Assembly (NCBI GenBank): GCA_028291615.1
Contig: JAQGHM010000033.1
Coordinates: 1-42,303, forward strand
Direction of reading: 5' to 3'
Length of the DNA stretch: 42,303 nt
Origin: Phycisphaerales bacterium
GTDB lineage: Bacteria > Planctomycetota > Phycisphaerae > Tepidisphaerales > Tepidisphaeraceae
Positions within the stretch are counted from its first letter, which is position 1; each line of letters starts with the position of its first letter. Position numbers and translations under genes: made by a program. Positions 34,201-41,706 of this stretch are shown here, piece after piece. The notes below the pieces were generated by a model. The model made no database searches and was not told the origin of the DNA. It saw only the letters and a list, made by a program, of their open reading frames with translations.

Positions 34201-34615
34201 TAGTAGCCTTCGCCCGTTGGAAACCTTATCGCCCGGCCAGCGTTGCAGTGCGATTCTGCCGATCCTGCTACTCAACGGGAGTTGCCCGCTGGTGATCGAC
34301 CAGCCCGAGGATAATCTCGATAATCGCTTAATTCGCCAAGTCATTGTTAACATCCTCGCTAGCATCAAGCTGAGGCGACAGGTCATTGTGGCGACACATA
34401 ATCCTAACTTGCCTGTGCTCGGCGACGTGGAGCGGGCGACAGTCCTGCGAGCAGTGCGTGACACGGAGTGCGAGATTCGTGCCGCAGGTGATTTAGGGGA
34501 GAGTGATGTTGTGCGCTATATTACTGACATCATGGAGGGCGGCCGCGAGGCGTTCCAGTATCGACAAACAATATATCAAGCTCATTGGACTCAATCAGTC
34601 GCAAACGCCACCTAA
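31286..34615 (+). CDS. PHP phosphoesterase-SMC/RecF-like ABC ATPase fusion (TrlF-like)
   Basis: A 1109-residue fusion. The ATG at 31286 has GGAGGG 6 bp upstream. Residues about 17-320 are a PHP domain with all metal motifs: CDFHVHSPGSGD (H24, H26), ITDHN (D107, H108), FPGIELD (E137), AAHIGSS (H212) and CSDAH (D317, H319). The ATPase has Walker A GGRGSGKS (421-428), a long helical, partly coiled-coil middle (about 550-790), signature LSPGQR (981-986), Walker B VIDQPEDNLDN (D1005, with Gln at 1006 and Glu at 1008) and the switch histidine H1038 (ATHNPN). PHP domains hydrolyse phosphodiesters or nucleotides; RecF/SMC-type ATPases sense DNA or RNA ends. Similar fusions are annotated as TrlF-family ATPases and are considered defence candidates. 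No partner gene is adjacent. GC is visibly lower than in neighbouring genes. Confidence 0.88.
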   Translation: MGNNRDLFRKMSTARAHFYPCDFHVHSPGSGDVRLGQRFERLSRAEQTLLQGIPPGLADDARAYERAALLAYPPSDFYGRLLGRRDEVATSLGLTSGDDWAFIAITDHNVCEYAEQLSGYAWERRAESRLIIFPGIELDVSFPVDGLTDRVKAHLLVIFAPCTTASDIRIALSTASGTVWNEGEHLSLPALADFVRKVRIHTKYPAISIAAHIGSSKGVQNEMRKGILSHLDVAISRMKGELSNADVIDRGELTTRLAQLKAMKGDDNAIALEVLRLIGDCGFDALHVGAREDEVHYRRLHRFSPAMGRAAPLVCSDAHCVSEVFTCTGGVPHLKLPAVSAGLTPSQLFFQVREHAMRFGETRLSYAPPGRVSNWISGIEIVRETKDAAEFWPFEKSATAGEAAGVRFVLPFSRNLTCLIGGRGSGKSALLEAVAFTSRASDFVMPSNRLKDPPDWYKRAKATLQGCRVTVCWQFMGAGDLDHLPKRALFATRFFDAQGQHSGVVYSDLENNELTGNQVPVNEVQFFRVHDIETAAHPEKLRNLFDEICGPDIRALDAEIDLKTQSLRRQREGLLKIATMIQKLTYAGSPLLDLANRASQFRALNSEEVRNDYEQIDLAASAESMAQQLEVRWEQALEEADVTGGAAAIAAFFSEAKDRLRNGDAEGVPRVAELDEIFFVVGDGEASRDSAEVLIAEEFKGLASEIAALGSDLTYAISRIAERHKNGRELLAKKGLPVAGTARETKKKAYEESLTALTEYREAATKWDDGISARLVLRTELLDLCKRRSELRTRTARRITDQLARDLDAQILVIQADAQADADNSAFTKWLHDNLAPSGNVWKFREQRIDAMVRRGLSPDRLRDLLLSRNGVTASALVVSASGAAQGEVDLTTASRVFEGSVARHRLPPEISPQKDTASETEAVPEEVLAGFWTFDSESDGTLRVAKVLILDETVSNDVPVIKLNDRPVEAGSSLRPLETLSPGQRCSAILPILLLNGSCPLVIDQPEDNLDNRLIRQVIVNILASIKLRRQVIVATHNPNLPVLGDVERATVLRAVRDTECEIRAAGDLGESDVVRYITDIMEGGREAFQYRQTIYQAHWTQSVANAT

Positions 34616-34946
34616 AGCTCATTTGGGACTGATCCAGATGACGAGCAAACTCGCCCCCGTTAGTTTCTGATTGCATGCAACGCATCAGGCATCCCACTAC
34701 CCTGCCGCGCGCACCCCCCCTCCCACCCAAAACCAAAAACAATTTCCCCCAAAACCCCGCGAAAAACCCACATTCCACCCCCTATGCTGCGCCAACGAGG
34801 TCCCCGGCGCGCACCACCGCCAGTAACAGTGAGGCCCAACATGCGCACCGACAACCCGACCATCCCCCCTCGCGCCACGACCACCCCGCGCGCCAACACC
34901 TGCCATTCCCTGCCAAACCCCGCCAACGCGCCATCACTCGCAAAAT

Positions 34947-35262
34947 GCGCAAAACGAACCCACCGCCCCCGGTGCCATCTTCACGCGAGCCACAACATCG
35001 CCCGCGCCTGCCAACCCCCGCCCCAGCGCGCGCGAGCATGCCTTCGCGCTCCAATCACAAAACGCGCAGAACGAACCCACCAACGTTCAACCGCCGCCCC
35101 CGCGCCAAACGGGACCACGCCGCGCCACAATCCCGCGCGCCCGCGCAAAAGGAAGCCACCCCGCCGCCTCCCTCCACCTCCTTGTCTTCCTGGCTACTTG
35201 GCTACGTGGCTGCTTGGCGTTTCTCCCCACCCCCACGCGCGCCGGCGCAAAACGAAGCCAAC
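34947..35262 (+). repeat. Degenerate 18-bp repeat family GCGCAAAACGAACCCACC
   Basis: Related units at 34947-34964 (GCGCAAAACGAACCCACC), 35064-35081 (GCGCAGAACGAACCCACC), 35102-35119 (GCGCCAAACGGGACCACG), 35143-35160 (GCGCAAAAGGAAGCCACC) and 35245-35262 (GCGCAAAACGAAGCCAAC). Spacing is irregular (117, 38, 41 and 102 bp), and all are in the same orientation. Confidence 0.6.
35191..35214 (+). repeat. 8-bp tandem repeat, three units
   Basis: TGGCTACT, TGGCTACG and TGGCTGCT follow one another directly, then TGGC. It is a short, slightly diverged tandem array in non-coding DNA. Confidence 0.7.
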
Positions 35263-35371
35263 TCGATGCGACCAAATACGACCAAATGCGACATATACGC
35301 AAAACGCGAATTTTCACCCCCCCATCTTACCACCCCAACCCCCGCCTCCCCTGCCCTCAGTGCCTCCGTCG

Positions 35372-35400
35372 TTCAACGCTTCCCATTCGCCTTGTACAAT
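35372..35400 (+). promoter_or_regulatory. Possible sigma-70-type promoter for the SMP-30-like gene
   Basis: TTCAAC (35372-35377), 17 bp, then TACAAT (35395-35400), giving a leader of about 36 nt before the ATG at 35443. The -10 match is good, the -35 weak. Confidence 0.35.
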
Positions 35401-35442
35401 CCCGCGCGAACTCATCTCCCAACTCTTCGAAAGGAACTACGC

Positions 35443-36375
35443 ATGAGACTCCTCCCCTTCGCCCTCCCACTCTTAACCCTCACCTTCACCCTCTTCGCCG
35501 CCGAGCCCTTCGAAATCAAAGACAAACAAGAGTTCGCCCGCATCGTCCCCGCTAACGCCAAAATCGAAAAACTCGCCACCGACATGAAGTTCACCGAAGG
35601 CCCCGTCTGGTCCGACCAGGACGGCGGCTTCCTCCTCTTCTCCGACATCCCCTCGCATCACATCAATCGCTGGGACGCCAAAACCGGCCTCGCCGTCTAC
35701 CGCGAACAATCCAACAACACCAACGGCAACTCCCGCGACGCAGAAGGCCGCCTCATCTCCTGCGAGCATCAGGCCCGCCGCGTCACGCGCACGGAAAAGG
35801 ACGGCACGACGATCACCGTCCTCGCCGACAAGTTCGAAGGCAAACGCTTCAACTCCCCCAATGACGTCGTCGTGAAGTCCGACGGAACCATCTGGTTCAC
35901 CGACCCGCCCTACGGCCTCCCCAAAGGTGAGCAAAAGGAGCTCGACAAAAACTACGTCTTCCGCCTCGACCCCAAAACCAACCAGATCAAACCCGTCATC
36001 ACCGACTGCGACATGCCCAACGGCCTCGCCTTCTCCCCCGACGAGAAAAAGCTCTACGTCGCCGACTCCGGCAAGCCAAAACACATCCGCGTCTTCAACA
36101 TCGCCGCCGACGGCGCAGTCACCGGCGGCGAAGTCTTCTGCAAGATCGACAATGGCGCCCCCGACGGCATCCGCGTTGACCCCGCCGGCCGTCTCTTCTC
36201 CAGCGCAAAGGACGGCGTCCAGATCTTCTCCGACAAAGGAGACCTGATCGGCAAGATCCTCCTCCCCGAATCCTGCGCCAACCTATGTTTCGGAGGAAAG
36301 GATAAGAACGAACTCTACATGACCGCCAGCAAATCCCTCTACCGCATCAAGCTCAACACGACCAGCCAAAGGTGA
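35443..36375 (+). CDS. Exported SMP-30/gluconolactonase-like beta-propeller protein
   Basis: A 310-residue protein with AAAGGA about 8 bp before the ATG and a signal peptide (MRLLPFALPLLTLTFTLFA, cleaved about AAEP). It has the SMP-30/gluconolactonase family motifs: KFTEGPVWSDQDGG with the metal-binding Glu, RFNSPNDVVVKSDG with Asn/Asp, DMPNGLAFSPDEKKLYVADS, and GAPDGIRVDPAGRL. It is a six-bladed propeller that would use a divalent metal to open a sugar lactone or hydrolyse a similar ester, here in the periplasm. Length is normal. It converges on the anti-sigma gene 6 bp away. Codon use is the C-rich type of the chromosome, unlike the PHP-ATPase gene upstream. Confidence 0.92.
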   Translation: MRLLPFALPLLTLTFTLFAAEPFEIKDKQEFARIVPANAKIEKLATDMKFTEGPVWSDQDGGFLLFSDIPSHHINRWDAKTGLAVYREQSNNTNGNSRDAEGRLISCEHQARRVTRTEKDGTTITVLADKFEGKRFNSPNDVVVKSDGTIWFTDPPYGLPKGEQKELDKNYVFRLDPKTNQIKPVITDCDMPNGLAFSPDEKKLYVADSGKPKHIRVFNIAADGAVTGGEVFCKIDNGAPDGIRVDPAGRLFSSAKDGVQIFSDKGDLIGKILLPESCANLCFGGKDKNELYMTASKSLYRIKLNTTSQR

Positions 36376-36381
36376 AACGTG

Positions 36382-37212
36382 TCAGATCCGAACCTTCACG
36401 CCCATCTCCCCCGCAGCCGAGGAAAGCTGCCCGTCCGTCTCCCCCACCAGGTAATAAACAACCCCCGCCCCGCGCCAGACGATCATCTCCGTCCCGTCCC
36501 CGCCATCCTTCGCCAGGTAAACTTTCCCCTCTTCCAACGCCAACTGCCCCCGGTCCAGTTGCACGAACAAACTGACAGCCCCGCCCACCCCGCTCGCCGG
36601 CTTGTACAACAAGTGCGCCGTCTTCCCCCCCGGCACAGCACAAGGCCCACAGCCAGCGAACTGATACCCAAGCTTCGAAAGATCCGGACACTTCGCATCA
36701 TGCCCCAAATACCCGCGCAGCGAATCCGGCAACTCCGCAAGCGTTCGCGGAAACTGCGGCGCAAAGTGAGCCGCATGCTTCGCACAATTGATATGGACAT
36801 GCGAAGTCGAAGCGACCCACGCCACCGGCACCACCGCGCTCCCCCGAACCACCTCCGCCCCCCGATTCACGCGCGACCAGACCGCGAACGATCCAATCCC
36901 AATGACAAGCACCGCCGCCGCCGCAAGCCGAAACCCAATCCGCCATCGCGCCGCCCCCGCATCTCGCGAAGGCTTCTCGACATCCGCCGCCCGTCCCGCC
37001 ATTTCTTCCACGCGCCGCCTCAGTTCCGCCGGCACCGCCATCCCCTGCACAGCCCGCCGCCCCGCCTCGCGCAACTTGTTGTGCAATGCCACCTTACTGG
37101 CCGCCGCCGGGTCCACCGCCACATGCGCGCGAACCCGCTCCGCCGCGGCGGCATCCAGTTCGCCGTCCGCGTACGCCATCAACTCAAGTTCGCCCGGAAC
37201 TTCGCTCATCAT
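36382..37212 (-). CDS. Membrane-anchored anti-sigma factor-like protein
   Basis: A 276-residue protein starting MMSEVPGELELMAYADGELD, the usual opening of anti-sigma domains (ELMAYADGELD..A...V..H). There is no HxxxCxxC zinc-binding motif, so it is not a ZAS type of the classic form. One membrane helix is at about 93-112 (GFRLAAAAVLVIGIGSFAVW). The C-terminal part, probably periplasmic, has four cysteines (C143, C175, C188, C191), including a GCGPC pair, and several His residues near C143. It should hold the sigma factor encoded 13 bp upstream and release it on an envelope signal. Its stop lies 6 bp from the convergent SMP-30-like gene. Confidence 0.8.
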   Translation of the reverse strand: MMSEVPGELELMAYADGELDAAAAERVRAHVAVDPAAASKVALHNKLREAGRRAVQGMAVPAELRRRVEEMAGRAADVEKPSRDAGAARWRIGFRLAAAAVLVIGIGSFAVWSRVNRGAEVVRGSAVVPVAWVASTSHVHINCAKHAAHFAPQFPRTLAELPDSLRGYLGHDAKCPDLSKLGYQFAGCGPCAVPGGKTAHLLYKPASGVGGAVSLFVQLDRGQLALEEGKVYLAKDGGDGTEMIVWRGAGVVYYLVGETDGQLSSAAGEMGVKVRI

Positions 37213-37225
37213 CTCCTAAACTCTC

Positions 37226-37810
37226 TCATCGGCCGCTTTCATCCGCCCCAGCGGATCTTTTGCCGTCATCGTGACCCAACTCACCGGCAAGGTCCGCTAA
37301 TTGTTCCAGCAACATCGTCCGAGCCCGGAAAAGCCGGCTCATCACCGTCCCAATCGGCATCTCCAGCACCCCCGCAATTTCCCGGTATTTCAGCCCCTCG
37401 ATCGCCGAAAGCAGGAACACCGTTCGATACGTCAGCGGGAGCTCTTCGATCGCGCTCTTTAATCGTTCGTCCACCTGCTCCCAATCCAAATCCGCCAGCG
37501 CCTGCCCGGCGAGATCCGCGTCCTCCTCCCGCCGCTCCGCAAACTCCTCAGCCATCTCCGACGCCACCGGTTCCAACCGCGCCCGCTTTATTCGTGTCAA
37601 AAACGCGTTGTGCAAGATCCGCAGCAGCCACGGCCGCACCCCCATCTCCCCCAGCTTAAACGAGTCTTCAGCCTTGAAGGCGCGGAGGAAAGTTTCCTGC
37701 ACCAGATCGTCAGCATCCGCCCCGTTGGACGTCCAATGAAGCGCCATGCGATAAACCGCCGGAAGTTCGGCAATTGCCAAGTCGCGGAAGTTTTTGCGGT
37801 CGATGGCCAT
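37226..37810 (-). CDS. ECF-family RNA polymerase sigma factor
   Basis: A 194-residue sigma-70 family protein. Region 2 is AELPAVYRMALHWTSNGADA, then DDLVQETFLRAFKA, then VRPWLLRILHNAFLTRIKR. Region 4 is ELPLTYRTVFLLSAIEGLKY, then REIAGVLEMPIGTVMSRLFR with the helix-turn-helix for the -35 box. It lacks region 3, as in all ECF sigmas. It directs RNA polymerase to a regulon that probably includes its own gene. The anti-sigma gene follows by 13 bp, and the 854-residue membrane protein precedes it by 31 bp, so the three are likely one transcript. Confidence 0.94.
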   Translation of the reverse strand: MAIDRKNFRDLAIAELPAVYRMALHWTSNGADADDLVQETFLRAFKAEDSFKLGEMGVRPWLLRILHNAFLTRIKRARLEPVASEMAEEFAERREEDADLAGQALADLDWEQVDERLKSAIEELPLTYRTVFLLSAIEGLKYREIAGVLEMPIGTVMSRLFRARTMLLEQLADLAGELGHDDGKRSAGADESGR

Positions 37811-37841
37811 CGTCGCGCCCGCGACGACGATACCGGATGGT

Positions 37842-40406
37842 TCATTGGCTCACAACGCGCGGCCGCAACAGGTAATACCCCACGGCGAGCAAGCCAGTCA
37901 AAGGCACGACGACGATCGACAACCACCGGACTAAGCCGTTCAATGCAGCACCTGTAGGGGAAGAGGCGTCCTTGGCCGGCATTTCCCAGTTGGTCCGCCG
38001 AGGCGGCAGCGCGGGCGACTTCAATTCCTGCTGCAGTATTTTCAAGTCCGCCCCGTCGACTGCCATCTGCGCGACCTTCCGCGAATGCGGCCCAAGTCGA
38101 ATCGGGATCTCGGCGGTGAGCAGTCCGCGCGCCACGCGCGTGCGCAAGCCGGCATTCGGGTCAACGATAAGGGTGCGTTCGAACGCGCCGACCGCCACCA
38201 CGTCCTGCAGGCCCCAGGCGGTTCGAGCACCGGCGGCATTGAAACCGCGATCACGATCGCCCGGCTCGCGCGGCAAGGTCAGCGCGCGCGGGAGCGGCGC
38301 CGATGACGCCAGCGTGAGAAGCCGCCAGGCGCGTGCGGAGACGGCAGCGTCGCTGGAAAGCGCCTCACTCGCCCACTTCTCAAATTTCGCCGGCCCGCAC
38401 CGGCAAAGGGCACTGGCGACCGCGAAACGCACCGCTGACGGCGGCTCGGTGTTCAGCCCCGGAATCTTCAGCATCCGCTCAATGTCGGCCTCCTGCGGCA
38501 CATTTCCCATTTCAAAGCGCCTGAGCCATTCCCCATCGTCCGAACTGCTCAACCGCCTTCCCTCGACGTTGTTATATGCATCCCGCGCCGCTTGCCGCGC
38601 CGCGTCCGCGCGCGTGGCGGCTGAAGTGGGCCGGGTCGTCTGTGCGACCGCCGGCCGCACGACGAGAAAGACCATGATCGCCACCGCCACGGCCAGGCCG
38701 CGTGGTTTGACTAAGACCGAGGCGACGCAAATCACCGCCGCGACCGCACAAAGCGCCGTCCAAATGCCGTGCTCGATCGCCCCACCGTCGCGCGATATCA
38801 ACAAGAGATGCCCGATTGCCGCCAGTGCTGCCAGACCTGCAATGACCGCCGCCGTGACGCGCCCGGCACGTCCGCGCACCCAGGCCACCGCGGGCCACAT
38901 GCGGCTTCGCAACTGCGGCGAGATCGGCTCGATCCCGCCTCCCAACTCCGCGTACCACGCCCGCACCTTCGGCGCCCGCAGGGCATAGAGCAGGCCGATC
39001 GGGTAGAGCAACGACAGGAACACGCCGACGATCGTCGATACCCGCATCGTGTTGGCGTCGAGCATCGTCGAGAGATCCGCTGCCGTCCCCGGACGCGGCG
39101 GCTGCGGATCGCTCGGCAGTTCGGAAATAAAGCGTTGCGCCAAAATGATCCCCATTATGATCGCGGCGAATCTCAGCCACGCGTAAAGCACGTGCCGGCC
39201 CGCCGCGCGCGGCGAATCGCCGAAGACGGTAATCCCGCAGAAGATCAGGAAGACCGAAAGCAACAATTCCACGATCGTCCCGCCGATCAGCAGCCATCCT
39301 GTGGACGTTCGAAAGCCGGGGCCCGATCGCGCGTTGGGAACCGTGGCCGCGGCCAGACCGGTGCGCTCATCGCGCCCGCGGGTATCGGCGATCATGCGTC
39401 CGTCGGCAAGGATCCAGAGGTTGGCGTTGTAGATCAGCGTCGTGCCGGCGATTCGCGCGGCCCCGCCCGGATCGGGTGGCGGCCAGGCCGGATAACCGAT
39501 CGGGCTGCGCCGCTGCGGCAACTGCGCCAGACGATGCTGCGCCAGCGCCGCGGCCTGCATGGCATTGAAGGATGGACCCAGGCGCGCGTGCAATTCGTCC
39601 AGTTCGTCCGCTACCGTGGCGGCGCTCCGCCATCGGCGGCCGGTTTGTACGTCCCTCACCCCGTCGTCCTCGACGCGTATTTCACCCCCCTGCCCCGCCC
39701 CTGAAGGGATGAAACGCGCCAGGGCATCATCGAGCAGGACGACGCCGGTCGTCGTGCGGAAGTAGTGCGTGCCAGATTCACGCAGCCCATCTGCCCCGGC
39801 CGGCAATTGCCCAGCCCGCGTCACCTGGTCATGCACCGTAGCCATGTTCAGCGGCGCCGGCGCAGCAATCACGCGCCGGCCGCACTCCGCCAGCAGTCGG
39901 CGGAACATGATCTGGCGATCGGCCGACAGTTGCTGCGATCCGCCCAACATCGCGTTCGCCCCGGTGATCACGATGAGCGCATCTGCACGGCCGAGCCCAT
40001 CCACCGCCGCCAGATCGCCTCCATAGGGCGCGAATTGCGGCGGGGCGGGCAATGGCGCAACGACCCGCGCGAGCGATCGAGGCGCGTTCGCGTTTCCGAA
40101 ATAGATATGTACAACCGGCAGAATCGAGATCAGTTCCATCACCGCGCCCAGCGAACCGAGCACGATGCTTAGCACCCCGATCGCGTTCAGCAGCCCCGGG
40201 CGCTTTCGCTCTGGGACAACCGATCCGAGCCACCCTTGTTGCGGCGGTACGGCGATTACCCGCCGCGGCGCCAGCCTGGCGAGCGGCACGACCGCCGGAT
40301 CGTCAGCGGGCGATGAGTCTGACCCGGGCAGGGGAGCGAGCGGAATCGGCTCATTGTCGCCGGGATTGCCGCGGCGACGTTGTGGTAATGGCGGTGGTGT
40401 TGGCAT
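37842..40406 (-). CDS. Large multi-pass membrane protein, unknown
   Basis: An 854-residue protein with no family recognised. The N-terminus (1-70) is Pro-rich and cytoplasmic-like (MPTPPPLPQRRRGNPGDNEP). A first membrane segment lies around 73-104 (NAIGVLSIVLGSLGAVMELI), followed by a long soluble domain of about 280 residues containing ALIVITGANAMLGGSQQLS and THYFRTTTGVVLLDD, then several membrane segments between about 385 and 600 (WLLIGGTIVELLLSVFLIFC, VSTIVGVFLSLLYPIGLLYA, VIAGLAALAAIGHLLLI). The second soluble part (ATRADAARQAARDAYNNVEG onward) precedes a final helix (VVVPLTGLLAVGYYLLRP). It lies between a pseudopilin and the ECF sigma factor. Confidence 0.7.
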   Translation of the reverse strand: MPTPPPLPQRRRGNPGDNEPIPLAPLPGSDSSPADDPAVVPLARLAPRRVIAVPPQQGWLGSVVPERKRPGLLNAIGVLSIVLGSLGAVMELISILPVVHIYFGNANAPRSLARVVAPLPAPPQFAPYGGDLAAVDGLGRADALIVITGANAMLGGSQQLSADRQIMFRRLLAECGRRVIAAPAPLNMATVHDQVTRAGQLPAGADGLRESGTHYFRTTTGVVLLDDALARFIPSGAGQGGEIRVEDDGVRDVQTGRRWRSAATVADELDELHARLGPSFNAMQAAALAQHRLAQLPQRRSPIGYPAWPPPDPGGAARIAGTTLIYNANLWILADGRMIADTRGRDERTGLAAATVPNARSGPGFRTSTGWLLIGGTIVELLLSVFLIFCGITVFGDSPRAAGRHVLYAWLRFAAIIMGIILAQRFISELPSDPQPPRPGTAADLSTMLDANTMRVSTIVGVFLSLLYPIGLLYALRAPKVRAWYAELGGGIEPISPQLRSRMWPAVAWVRGRAGRVTAAVIAGLAALAAIGHLLLISRDGGAIEHGIWTALCAVAAVICVASVLVKPRGLAVAVAIMVFLVVRPAVAQTTRPTSAATRADAARQAARDAYNNVEGRRLSSSDDGEWLRRFEMGNVPQEADIERMLKIPGLNTEPPSAVRFAVASALCRCGPAKFEKWASEALSSDAAVSARAWRLLTLASSAPLPRALTLPREPGDRDRGFNAAGARTAWGLQDVVAVGAFERTLIVDPNAGLRTRVARGLLTAEIPIRLGPHSRKVAQMAVDGADLKILQQELKSPALPPRRTNWEMPAKDASSPTGAALNGLVRWLSIVVVPLTGLLAVGYYLLRPRVVSQ

Positions 40407-40433
40407 AAACGACTTGATGCCGAGGTCGCCGCC

Positions 40434-41426
40434 TTAACGGTGTTCGTATTTTCGCCACGATGCGACCGCGCCCTCCGCCGGCGCGGGATCGGTGCCCAGT
40501 TCGCTCTTCAGGTCTCCCTGTCGATCGAGGATGACGAGCTTCCATTTGCCGCCTGCGTCCTTGACGTTTGCGAGCATGTCGCCGCCTTCGGTCCAGTCGC
40601 AGAAGTAAGCGCCGGCGTACTGGCTGCCCAAGAGGTTGGGCTGGATCGTCGACAGGTCCTTGCAGTGCTTGAAGGCGAGGTACGGGCGTCCGTTGCGGAA
40701 GATCGTCCAGCCGACGAACTCGCCGAGCGGGTCCACGCGCGGCGAGACTTGGGACTGGGGTTGGGAACTGCCGCCGCGCGGCTCGAGCCAGACGGTGCGG
40801 CCGGGCGTGAGGTCGGCACGGAAGAACGAGATGACATCCGCGCGCTTTACCGGGTCGAAGAGCATGCCGATGAACGGCCCGGGCGACTGCACCGGCGCCG
40901 GGCAGATGAATTCGAACTGGAATGCGCGATTGTCGATCACCTGCTGTACGCCGTCGTCTACGCGCACGATCGACGGGTTCCACGGCCCGTTCGACTGGAG
41001 ATAACGGCTCGAATCGAGCCACCCGACGAAGTTCTCGCTTACGGTGGTCCAAGTGGTCGTGCGGCCGCTGACCGGCTCCTGCAGCGTCGCGAGGTATTCG
41101 CCGGTAAAGCGCCCGGGCTTGGTAAATCCGATCATCTGTCCCGAGGGCGCCCAAACGGGCGGCGAGTGACAGACGGGGCATTTGCTGGTGGCGAACTTCG
41201 CCATCACCAGGTCCGACCTGCCGGACGAATCGGTCAGGTGCACGGCGCTGTCGTTGCCGGTGTAGACGATGGGAGAGGCGAGCACCATCGCCGACCGCCG
41301 GGCCTTGCGGATCGCGGGCAGCAGGAGCGCGATGAGCACGCCGATGATGCCGATCACCACCAGTAGTTCGACCAGCGTGAATCCCCGCCAGCGCCGTTGA
41401 AGGCGACGCAAACTCGACGTGTCCAT
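40434..41426 (-). CDS. Pseudopilin-like protein with [12 protein letters not shown]-terminus
   Basis: A 330-residue protein; the ATG at 41426 has GGAGAAGG upstream. The leader MDTSSLRRLQRRWRG ends at the prepilin cleavage site, followed by [21 protein letters not shown] 34-codon upstream extension is open but is not pilin-like. The long C-terminal domain contains a CPVCHSPP segment (a CxxC pair) and WTEGGDMLANVKDAGGKWKL-type sequence; it is larger than that of a standard pseudopilin. It is probably inserted in the inner membrane or an extracellular pseudopilus. Its stop lies 27 bp before the 854-residue protein start on the same strand. Confidence 0.87.
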   Translation of the reverse strand: MDTSSLRRLQRRWRGFTLVELLVVIGIIGVLIALLLPAIRKARRSAMVLASPIVYTGNDSAVHLTDSSGRSDLVMAKFATSKCPVCHSPPVWAPSGQMIGFTKPGRFTGEYLATLQEPVSGRTTTWTTVSENFVGWLDSSRYLQSNGPWNPSIVRVDDGVQQVIDNRAFQFEFICPAPVQSPGPFIGMLFDPVKRADVISFFRADLTPGRTVWLEPRGGSSQPQSQVSPRVDPLGEFVGWTIFRNGRPYLAFKHCKDLSTIQPNLLGSQYAGAYFCDWTEGGDMLANVKDAGGKWKLVILDRQGDLKSELGTDPAPAEGAVASWRKYEHR

Positions 41427-41706
41427 ACCTTCTCCCAACTGTTCGCTTCCCAGGCGAAGGATGCGGGGGAGAACCGCGATCGGAGCGAATACGACACTCG
41501 GAGCGGCCCGACCTTCCGTACCCCACAACGGTCTAAGACGTGGGCAGACCGGAGCAGCATAAACTGCGGGGCATCAGGCGGCAAGGATATGTCAGGCCTT
41601 TTTACACCCTCGACGCACGGTGGGCTCCGCCCCCGCTGTCCCCTCGCGTCGCCCCCTGCTATAGTTGGCTATTCGACGTCCCATCAGCCGAACAGGAGTT
41701 GCCCAA

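Larger units (their letters stand above)
34616..35442. other. C-rich repeat-bearing non-coding region
   Basis: About 830 bp without a supported gene. The strand is strongly C-rich with A-runs. It holds a CTGAT(T)GC/GCATCAG stem (34667-34688, including the palindrome TTGCATGCAA), a degenerate 18-bp repeat family (34947-35262), three 8-bp tandem units TGGCTACT (35191-35214) and a promoter-like sequence before 35443. The plus frame is open from 34675 but encodes only Pro/Arg/Thr-rich low-complexity sequence. Confidence 0.65.

Noticed and set aside
34675-35442. In-frame upstream extension of the SMP-30-like protein
   Set aside because: It encodes repeat-derived Lys-Arg-Thr-Asn-Pro stretches; the signal peptide and ribosome binding site lie at 35443.
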